Shown here: one piece after another, positions 17,605 to 23,900 of the stretch
Numbering within the stretch: position 1 is the stretch's first letter
Layout: each line of letters starts with the position of its first letter
NCBI GenBank assembly: GCA_026129865.1
Contig: JAHCHG010000015.1
Location: forward strand, 1 to 64,000
Reading direction: 5' to 3'
Source: Pyrinomonadaceae bacterium
GTDB taxonomy: Bacteria; Acidobacteriota; Blastocatellia; Pyrinomonadales; Pyrinomonadaceae
DNA: 64,000 bases
Program-made: the position numbers and the translations under genes
Notes under the pieces: generated by a model
What the model was told of the DNA's origin: nothing
The model's input: the letters and a program-made list of their open reading frames with translations, nothing else
The model's database searches: none

Positions 17605-18075
17605 ATGAAACGTTCTTTCATTTTGAAAATTTCACTTTTGACAATGACAATTTTGTCTCTTGGATGTAATCCAACAAACTTGCCGGTTTTTAAACAAGGA
17701 TCAGATCAAATAAGGGATTTGGGGACAAAAGAAACCGAAGAAGCGATCAAAACAGACCCCGAATTGGAACAACTAGACAATGTTTGCTCGAAAATTCCAT
17801 TTCTGAAGAGTTTTGAGATTATCAGTAAATCTATGTCCACCCACGGTCCACGTCAATTATTTTATTCCTACTACTCTGATATAAGTTTTGACGACTCAGA
17901 AAAGAGAATTAAGGAATATTTTTCAAATGACGGCTGGGAGTTTGTTAAATACCCCTCATTCAATAGAACAAGTTCATTTTGAAAAGAAAATGTATTGGTT
18001 GTAATTCAATATGGCGGAATGGGAAAAACTGTCAATTATGCAGTAACATGTGAAATGTTACCCTTTTCCGAATAA
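17605..18075 (+). pseudogene. Lipoprotein gene interrupted by in-frame TGA
   Basis: The frame begins MKRSFILKISLLTMTILSLGC, a lipoprotein signal with lipobox LSLGC. It runs 125 codons to TGA at 17980-17982. Without a frame change it continues for 30 codons (KENVLVVIQYGGMGKTVNYA) to TAA at 18073-18075. The continuation has coding character and completes the expected beta-strand and helix pattern, so the TGA looks like a nonsense change in a 157-codon gene. Family not recognised. No selenocysteine element was seen. The first part alone could still be made as a truncated lipoprotein. Confidence 0.65.
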
Positions 18076-18165
18076 ATAAAATGCCGATGACGATAATTGT
18101 TTGACGCAGAAAATTTTGACATAGTGAATTCTTTGTCGTACTCTGAGAGTCAGGAGGTGATAGAT

Positions 18166-18213
18166 ATGAAAGAAACTTCAGTCGAAACACCGCCGGATAA
18201 GTCGAGCCGGTAA
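18166..18213 (+). CDS. 15-residue peptide ORF with perfect Shine-Dalgarno
   Basis: ATG at 18166 follows AGGAGGTGAT, complementary over ten bases to the usual 16S 3' end, with good spacing. It encodes MKETSVETPPDKSSR and stops with TAA. A second tiny frame (MPATQIRRCNNSG) starts immediately at 18214, so re-initiation is possible. The ribosome site is much stronger than at neighbouring genes, which argues that it is translated. Function unknown. Confidence 0.4.
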   Translation: MKETSVETPPDKSSR

Positions 18214-18388
18214 ATGCCGGCAACGCAAATTCGGAGATGTAATAATAGCGGATAACGCGAATAGTTAAGTAGCTTGAAAAACATAGAAAATGGCGGTGGA
18301 ATAAAGCCAAAAGCTCATTCCGGCAATTTCAGTTAAAGCGAAAAAAGCGAACTCGCCGGCATCCGGAAACAATTTATATTAAAAAGAC

Positions 18389-18419
18389 GGGCGATTCGAG
18401 GAACGGATCGCCCTTTTTT
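18389..18419 (+). terminator. Strong terminator of the small transcript
   Basis: GGGCGAT (18389-18395) pairs with ATCGCCC (18407-18413), followed by six T residues. Confidence 0.88.
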
Positions 18420-18466
18420 GTCGGAGTTGCGAACCGGTTCCCCGGCAGACTAGAACGCAGAGCGCG

Positions 18467-18976
18467 ATGAACAAAAAACTGCTTAAAAAGCGAAAACAAA
18501 AGCTTCGGGAGAAACTGCACAAGCGGCTTGTCGGCTATCACGTTTACCGGTCGGAAGATGAATCGCTCCCGTTCGAGGAATGGACGAGAATTACCGATCA
18601 GCCGATCGCTGAAGGAAAATTCGACGATCCGGCGGGCGAAACGGGCAAAAGATATTTTTACAAACTTACGCAAGTTTTCGACAGCGGTGAAGAATCCGCG
18701 CCGCGAACACCGAAAAGCAGTTTTACGGATCACGCCGGAAATCGGTTTGACCAAAATCCTTTAAAGGATTTCGCCGGCTACAATGTCTATCGTTCCGCCG
18801 AACGCGATGTCCCGCTCGACAAGTGGGAAAAGCGAAATTCCGCGCCTTTACCGGACACGCAGTTCAAAGATGAAGGTGTGAGATCCGGCGAAGTTTATTT
18901 TTACTTTGTAAGAGCGGTTGATTCCGACGGGGTTGAAAGCGCGCCGGGCGAGGTCATTCGCGTCATTCGAAAATAG
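18467..18976 (+). CDS. Protein of two FN3-like repeats
   Basis: A very basic N-terminus (MNKKLLKKRKQKLREKLHKR) precedes two tandem fibronectin type III-like modules, residues about 22-90 and 103-168. Each starts GYxVYRS and ends with a YFYxL(V)xxxDSxGxES strand pair. There is no signal peptide, which is unusual for FN3 modules, so the protein may be cytoplasmic or exported by an unrecognised route. Function unknown. It follows the small terminator-bounded transcript. Confidence 0.7.
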   Translation: MNKKLLKKRKQKLREKLHKRLVGYHVYRSEDESLPFEEWTRITDQPIAEGKFDDPAGETGKRYFYKLTQVFDSGEESAPRTPKSSFTDHAGNRFDQNPLKDFAGYNVYRSAERDVPLDKWEKRNSAPLPDTQFKDEGVRSGEVYFYFVRAVDSDGVESAPGEVIRVIRK

Positions 18977-18987
18977 GATCTAGCCAA

Positions 18988-19323
18988 ATGTGTACAACTT
19001 TTGCGTTGGAAACATTCCGCGCACCAATTCTTTTTCAAAAGTCTGCAAATTCGGAAAAGGACTTGAAGCAAGAACCTGAAAAAACGGGCTTAGGCAGGAT
19101 CCGCTGCCCTAAATGCGCCTGGAACCCGAAGAAAGAAAGCCGCTGGTATTGTATGCCCGCAGGTCCGCCGGAATTTTTCCTGAACGGTTGCGGAGCAGTT
19201 TGGAATACTTTCGAAACGGGCGGAAGATGTCCGGGCTGTGGTCATCAATGGCGCTGGACAACGTGCTTGAGCTGCGGAAAAGACTCGCTTCACAAAGACT
19301 GGTATCCGGAAATTCCGAATTAA
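18988..19323 (+). CDS. Small zinc-ribbon protein
   Basis: A cysteine-pair protein with IRCPKCAWNPKKESRW, a second pair in CGAVWNTFETGGRCPGCGHQW and a third in TCLSCGKDSLHKDWY. This layout is typical of a small widespread bacterial family of unknown function. At least two zinc sites are likely. The true start is uncertain; no ribosome site is seen before MCTTFALET, and the conserved part begins near residue 36. Confidence 0.7.
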   Translation: MCTTFALETFRAPILFQKSANSEKDLKQEPEKTGLGRIRCPKCAWNPKKESRWYCMPAGPPEFFLNGCGAVWNTFETGGRCPGCGHQWRWTTCLSCGKDSLHKDWYPEIPN

Positions 19324-19429
19324 TGAGCGGCTGCGGACGGTAAAGAAATCAACGGATCGAGGTTGCCTACTAGTTAGAATTCTTTCTGCGTTCGCTACTT
19401 GCCCTGAACTTGGTCAAAAGATTGCGAAA

Positions 19430-19459
19430 TTGCGAAGGACGGGCATAAACAAGTACAAT
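19430..19459 (+). promoter_or_regulatory. Putative promoter of the Bax inhibitor-1 gene
   Basis: TTGCGA (19430-19435), 18 bp, TACAAT (19454-19459), about 50 nt upstream of the ATG. Confidence 0.45.
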
Positions 19460-19510
19460 TTCAGCATCATAAAGTTTAAGAAATTAATTATTTCTCTAGG
19501 AGTAAATTAG

Positions 19511-20227
19511 ATGAATTCAGATACAACGTACTCAAATACCTTTGGAAATTACGCGGCAAACGCCCTTCCCGCAGAACGCGCGTCGTTCATCCGCAAAACT
19601 TATGCTCATCTTGCACTCGCGATCTTGGTTTTCGGGGTATTGGTTTCCTACCTTGTTACCACGGGTGCCGGGCTCTGGATCGCGCAGACGATGACCGGCG
19701 GAATGAGCTGGCTGATCGTTTTGGCTCTCTTTATGGGAGTTTCATGGATCGCTCAAAGCTGGGCGCGCTCGAGCACGTCCAAACCTTTACAGTATATGGG
19801 GCTTACGCTGTTTACCGTTGCGGAATCCATTATATTTTTGCCGCTTTTGTTTGTCGCAGCGGCGAGTTCCGACGGGTTGACGACGATATTTCAGGCGGGC
19901 ATTGTTACGCTCGGACTGTTTGCCGGACTGACTTCGGTTGTGTTCTTAACACAGAAAGATTTCTCATTCCTGGGACCGATCTTGATGATCGGCGGTTTCG
20001 TCGCACTCGGATTTATAGCATCCGGAATTTTGTTCGGGTTCGGACTCGGCAGCATTTTTGCTTTCATCATGGTCGGATTCGCCGGCGCTGCGATTCTATA
20101 CGAGACATCGAATATGCTTCATCATTACAGAACCGATCAGCATGTTGCCGCATCGCTCGGATTGTTCGCCAGTGTAGCATTGCTTTTCTGGTACATTCTG
20201 CAGATCTTTATGGGCGGTGATGATTAA
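19511..20227 (+). CDS. Bax inhibitor-1 / YccA family membrane protein
   Basis: Multi-pass inner-membrane protein of the BI-1 (TMBIM) family with seven predicted helices over residues about 30-235. Members act as pH-sensitive calcium leak channels or interact with FtsH in bacteria. The family features RKTYAHLA near the start and a C-terminal GFAGAAILYETSNMLHHY are present. AGGAG lies upstream of the ATG. It is monocistronic, with its own promoter and terminator. Confidence 0.93.
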   Translation: MNSDTTYSNTFGNYAANALPAERASFIRKTYAHLALAILVFGVLVSYLVTTGAGLWIAQTMTGGMSWLIVLALFMGVSWIAQSWARSSTSKPLQYMGLTLFTVAESIIFLPLLFVAAASSDGLTTIFQAGIVTLGLFAGLTSVVFLTQKDFSFLGPILMIGGFVALGFIASGILFGFGLGSIFAFIMVGFAGAAILYETSNMLHHYRTDQHVAASLGLFASVALLFWYILQIFMGGDD

Positions 20228-20253
20228 ATTCTAACTGCTCTGTTCTTCGAAGA

Positions 20254-20281
20254 AGCGGCTGTTTCGACAGCCGCTTTTTTT
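20254..20281 (+). terminator. Terminator after the BI-1 gene
   Basis: AGCGGCTG/CAGCCGCT stem with a TTTCGA loop and a T7 tract. Confidence 0.9.
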
Positions 20282-20319
20282 GTGTGAAAACGGACGAATG
20301 ATGGGCTCAAAAAAAAGTG

Positions 20320-20348
20320 TTGACATTAAATTTAATAGAGCCTATGTT
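20320..20348 (+). promoter_or_regulatory. Promoter of the M43 metalloprotease gene
   Basis: TTGACA (20320-20325), 17 bp, TATGTT (20343-20348), leaving a leader of about 75 nt before the ATG at 20431. Confidence 0.6.
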
Positions 20349-20430
20349 AATGACTCAGTTTGCGGTTTTAAATCCCAGTTCATAAAGCCCGTTTTCCTAT
20401 TTTAAAAAAGCAAAAGGAGATTACCGACAG

Positions 20431-21366
20431 ATGAAAAAGTTAGGTATTTTCGCGGCAGTGACGTTTGTCTTTGCTGCACTACTGGTGTTTGGCGGAAGCA
20501 TTTTTAGGACCGAGGCGCAGAAAAGCGCAGTTGAGGAAACTCCTGAATTTAAGGATGTTGTCGTTTCAAAATCGGAAAGATTTTGTGCAACGGATCACGA
20601 TCCCGAAAAGATCGCCCTGATGGAAGCCGATTTCGCTGTAAAAAAACAGGAACTGCAAAATTCCTTTGGCGATAACATTTCAGGCGGCACGATAAACGTT
20701 TATTTCCACGTTATCCGAAAGGGTACGGGCGTTTCGAACGGCGATGTTACGACGCAGATGATCAATGATCAGATGAGTGTTTTAAATTCTGCTTTCGGCG
20801 GATGGGGATGGAACTTCAATCTTGTAACCGTTACCCGCACAACAAATTCGACCTGGTACAACGGCTGCTACGGTTCGAGCGAAACCGCTATGAAATCGGC
20901 TCTTCGGCAGGGTTCCGCAGACGATCTGAACATTTACACCTGCAATCCTTCGGGCGGAATTCTGGGATATGCAACCTTTCCGTCGAGCTACAATTCGAAC
21001 CCGAGCAAGGACGGCGTAGTTTTGTTATACAGTTCGCTTCCCGGCGGTTCTGCATCGCCCTATAATCTGGGAGATACGGGAACTCATGAGGTCGGACATT
21101 GGATGGGACTTTACCATACATTTCAGGGGGGATGCGCGAGAAGTGCAACAAACGGCGGCGACTATGTAGCTGATACACCGGCTGAAAAATCCCCGGCTTA
21201 CGGCTGTCCTTCCGGCAGAAATACATGCACCGGAAGTAGGTTCCCCGGCAACGATCCGATAGAAAATTTCATGGATTATTCGGATGATTACTGTATGTTC
21301 AAATTCACAGGCGGGCAGGATTCACGAATGGATTCACAATTTACAGCATATCGCTACAACAAATAG
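20431..21366 (+). CDS. Secreted M43-family (pappalysin-like) zinc metalloprotease
   Basis: Exported metzincin. The signal peptide covers about residues 1-29. The zinc site HEVGHWMGLYH (residues 219-229) gives the HExxHxxGxxH pattern, and the downstream NFMDYSDDYC supplies the Met-turn typical of M43B. The conserved DTPAE region lies between them. It probably degrades extracellular protein. It has its own promoter and terminator. A paired-cysteine content suggests a periplasmic or extracellular fold. Confidence 0.93.
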   Translation: MKKLGIFAAVTFVFAALLVFGGSIFRTEAQKSAVEETPEFKDVVVSKSERFCATDHDPEKIALMEADFAVKKQELQNSFGDNISGGTINVYFHVIRKGTGVSNGDVTTQMINDQMSVLNSAFGGWGWNFNLVTVTRTTNSTWYNGCYGSSETAMKSALRQGSADDLNIYTCNPSGGILGYATFPSSYNSNPSKDGVVLLYSSLPGGSASPYNLGDTGTHEVGHWMGLYHTFQGGCARSATNGGDYVADTPAEKSPAYGCPSGRNTCTGSRFPGNDPIENFMDYSDDYCMFKFTGGQDSRMDSQFTAYRYNK

Positions 21367-21384
21367 ATCGGTTCTTTGATCAAA

Positions 21385-21419
21385 AACTGCGCGGAGTTTC
21401 GGTTCCGCGCAGTTTTTTT
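21385..21419 (+). terminator. Terminator after the M43 protease
   Basis: AACTGCGCGGA pairs with TCCGCGCAGTT, followed by seven T residues. The convergent xseB gene ends at 21422, so it may act both ways. Confidence 0.9.
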
Positions 21420-21421
21420 GC

Positions 21422-21727
21422 CTAAAAAAGATCTTCGTCCTCTTCTTCGAAGACAACCCGCTTTTTTATTTTCGGCTGATTCCCGGCGATCAGATCGTCC
21501 GCTTCGATCTCCTCTAAACCGGGCTCGCCATCTGCGTCCTTCAGCAAGATCTCGATCCTGCGTTCCGCCTGAGTCAGGCGCTTTTTACATTCGCCTGTAA
21601 GTTTTACTCCTTTTTCAAATAGATCGAGGCTTTCTTCTAAACTAAGTTCGCCGTCTTCGAGCAGGTTTACGATCTTTTCCAGTTCGTCGAGCGAAGCTTC
21701 AAATGTTTTATTCGTTTTACTTTTCAT
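21422..21727 (-). CDS. xseB: Exodeoxyribonuclease VII small subunit
   Basis: Small subunit of exonuclease VII, which degrades single-stranded DNA to oligonucleotides; several copies coat each XseA. The core [32 protein letters not shown] is typical. At 101 residues it is longer than usual because of an acidic C-terminal tail ([11 protein letters not shown]). It is the last gene of the five-gene operon, one base after the preceding stop, separated from xseA by a membrane-protein gene. Confidence 0.95.
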   Translation of the reverse strand: MKSKTNKTFEASLDELEKIVNLLEDGELSLEESLDLFEKGVKLTGECKKRLTQAERRIEILLKDADGEPGLEEIEADDLIAGNQPKIKKRVVFEEEDEDLF

Positions 21728-21728
21728 A

Positions 21729-22505
21729 TTATCGGAAAATACTTTCAGCCTGTTTCAAAAGGTCCTTTACATTGTCGACGCCGAGATTTTTCCCCGCTTC
21801 GCGAATTTCTTCCGGTCGATCCTTCCCGGCGATCGCTATTATTTCCTGACCGACGCGTTCCGCAACCCGCTGCGCCAGCGCTTCATCTTCAACACCGACT
21901 ACACGCCATTTCGCGTCTGTCCGTTCCATGGTCAATTTCACAGGACGTTCCAGTGACAAACTCGATATAACTGCGGAATCGCCGGTTTGTTCGATCTTAA
22001 GATAGCGACCTGCGCCGATCACTATCGCCCAGAACGGGATCCTGTCAAAAGCCTGCGTTTTCTCGCGAATCAGTCCGGGAAGTTCGGCTTTCGCGCGATC
22101 TTTAACCGCCGGCATTATCGGAACGACTACTTTCGAAACCGCGCGGATCTTTTCCGCCGGCATGCCGCGACCGTAAAGTTCGATGGCTTTCTCGGTTATC
22201 TGCGGAAGAAAATCTTCAACGACCGCGTCGGTGTCGACCAGCTCCGCTATCCGCTGTTCGTCATTAGTCCGCGCCGCCTGAACTAATTCGGCTAACGCAT
22301 ATTGCGGCGAGTCTTTGTAATAGTTCCACGCCAAAAAAGCGGAAACCGCCGCGACGACGAGCAAAATTCCCAGGATCGATCCAAATATCTTTAGCACCTT
22401 TCCCCGGCGCCCCGGCGCCGCTCGCTCTTGGTGAGCAGCAAAAATGGGAGTTTCCGTACGTTTTGCTGCTTCACTTTGGTCGATGTCGATCTTGATCCTT
22501 TCCAT
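21729..22505 (-). CDS. Membrane-anchored protein, DUF2939-like
   Basis: A cytoplasmic N-terminus, one membrane segment at about residues 40-64 ([20 protein letters not shown]), then a soluble exported domain. The stretch [20 protein letters not shown] and the following acidic helices resemble the DUF2939 family. Function unknown. It sits between xseA and xseB with gaps of 9 and 1 nt, so it is cotranscribed. Whether it belongs functionally with exonuclease VII is unknown. Confidence 0.75.
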   Translation of the reverse strand: MERIKIDIDQSEAAKRTETPIFAAHQERAAPGRRGKVLKIFGSILGILLVVAAVSAFLAWNYYKDSPQYALAELVQAARTNDEQRIAELVDTDAVVEDFLPQITEKAIELYGRGMPAEKIRAVSKVVVPIMPAVKDRAKAELPGLIREKTQAFDRIPFWAIVIGAGRYLKIEQTGDSAVISSLSLERPVKLTMERTDAKWRVVGVEDEALAQRVAERVGQEIIAIAGKDRPEEIREAGKNLGVDNVKDLLKQAESIFR

Positions 22506-22514
22506 GTGCCCGGT

Positions 22515-23900
22515 TTAATTCTCCGTTTCCAAAACTTCCGCTTTGATCTTGCCTTTTGACAGCACGATCTCTAGATTATCGCCCGTTTTTACGCTGGCGG
22601 CATTTCTCAAAATAGCGCCGCTGCTCTTTGCGATCGAATAGCCGCGACTTAATACCGCAAGCGGTGAAAGCGATTCCAAACGAGCTGTCGAGATCAGCAT
22701 TTCTTCGTCCTTTCTTTTCACCCGTTTTCGAATCGCCGCCGTTTGTTTCTCAGAAAGAACGGCAAGCAGTGTTTTTTGTCCCGAAATGTTCGCCGCAAGG
22801 CGGACGGGTGAAATGCGATTCCGCAATAGATCGAGCCGTTGCTTTTTTTGTGTCAGTACTTCATCAATTCCCTGACCGATCCGGATCTGAAATTCATCGA
22901 CATCGGAATAAAGATCGGAAATGCGTCGCGGAAACTGAACGAATCCCGGAGAATTTTCAAGCTGCTGCAGACGCGACCCAAGGGAAAAGACCTTGAAGCC
23001 GAGCGAGCGGACAAAAGATTTCTGGCAGCGGATAATAAATTCTGCAATGCTGTCTTCCGATTCTGCAACGATCTCAGCCGCGGCGCTAGGCGTCGGCGCG
23101 CGCATGTCGGCGACCAGGTCGGCGATCGTAAAATCGATCTCGTGTCCGACCGCTGAAATTACAGGAATCTCTGAATCGAAAATCGCTCGCGCGACTATTT
23201 CTTCGTTAAACGCCCATAGATCTTCCGCCGAACCGCCGCCGCGACCGACGATCAAAACGTCGAGTCTTTCGTTGTCGTCCGCCGATCGATTATGACGATT
23301 TGCAAGTTGAACGGCGGCAGCTATCTCCTCGCCGGCAAATTCGCCCTGAACGCGAGTCGGAATCAATGTAACCGTTACAGAACGCGTTCGGCGCGAAATG
23401 ACGTTTAAGATATCGTGAAACGCAGCACCGTTCGGGCTCGAGACAACTCCGACGCGGCGCGGCAAAAACGGCAGTTCGCGCTTGTGCCCGGCGTCAAAAA
23501 GTCCTTCCGATTCCAATTTAGATTTAATTTGTTCATACGCGACGCGAAGTGCGCCTTCGCCGACGGGTTGGAGCGATTCGACCAGAATCTGATAATCTCC
23601 GCGCGGAGCGTACAGAGTGATTTTGCCTCGAACTTGGACCTGCAGCCCGTCAAACGGCTTAAATTTGATCCTCATGTTATTGCGGACATAACACGCCGCA
23701 CGAATCTGCGAATCGCCGTCGGAAAGCGTGAAATACCAATGTCCCGACGCGGCAGACTTAAAATTAACGATCTCGCCTTCGATCCAAACCGATGAAAAAC
23801 GCCGTTCCAGCTCGGCTTTAACCTGATCGTTCAATTCCGATATAGAAAGCGGACGGCGCTCTTCTTCATCGAAGAGTGAGTTTAGCAAGGAAGATTTCAT
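22515..23900 (-). CDS. xseA: Exodeoxyribonuclease VII large subunit
   Basis: Catalytic subunit of exonuclease VII. The 461-residue protein has the N-terminal OB fold (VWIEGEIVNFKSAASGHWYFTL), the catalytic domain with GVVSSPNGAAFHDIL, LIVGRGGGSAEDLWAFN and ISAVGHEIDFTIADLVADMRAPTPSAAAE, and a C-terminal coiled region. Its ATG follows the stop of the VWA/nuclease gene directly (TAAATG), which implies translational coupling. The position downstream of a nuclease-like fusion is unusual. Confidence 0.97.
   Translation of the reverse strand: MKSSLLNSLFDEEERRPLSISELNDQVKAELERRFSSVWIEGEIVNFKSAASGHWYFTLSDGDSQIRAACYVRNNMRIKFKPFDGLQVQVRGKITLYAPRGDYQILVESLQPVGEGALRVAYEQIKSKLESEGLFDAGHKRELPFLPRRVGVVSSPNGAAFHDILNVISRRTRSVTVTLIPTRVQGEFAGEEIAAAVQLANRHNRSADDNERLDVLIVGRGGGSAEDLWAFNEEIVARAIFDSEIPVISAVGHEIDFTIADLVADMRAPTPSAAAEIVAESEDSIAEFIIRCQKSFVRSLGFKVFSLGSRLQQLENSPGFVQFPRRISDLYSDVDEFQIRIGQGIDEVLTQKKQRLDLLRNRISPVRLAANISGQKTLLAVLSEKQTAAIRKRVKRKDEEMLISTARLESLSPLAVLSRGYSIAKSSGAILRNAASVKTGDNLEIVLSKGKIKAEVLETEN

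Larger units (their letters stand above)
18116..18420 (+). ncRNA. Candidate small structured transcript
   Basis: A self-contained unit: TTGACA (18116-18121), 17 bp, TACTCT (18139-18144), then a perfect anti-SD complement AGGAGGTGAT, a 15-codon frame, hairpins such as GCCGG/CCGGC at 18206-18221, and a strong terminator at 18389-18419. Apart from tiny frames there is no gene. I cannot match it to a known RNA family from memory. A leader RNA, small regulatory RNA or short-peptide mRNA are all possible. Confidence 0.4.

Noticed and set aside
17980-17982. Selenocysteine codon in the lipoprotein gene
   Set aside because: No SECIS-like hairpin was recognised directly downstream, no sel genes are in the window, and the residue context is not redox-like.
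18206-18260. Cyclic-di-GMP riboswitch
   Set aside because: ACGCAAA is present after a GCCGG hairpin, but the rest of the GEMM-I consensus and the tetraloop-receptor are not.
22515-23900. Defence-system role for exonuclease VII itself
   Set aside because: XseA and XseB look like ordinary housekeeping orthologues; only the upstream fusion gene is unusual.
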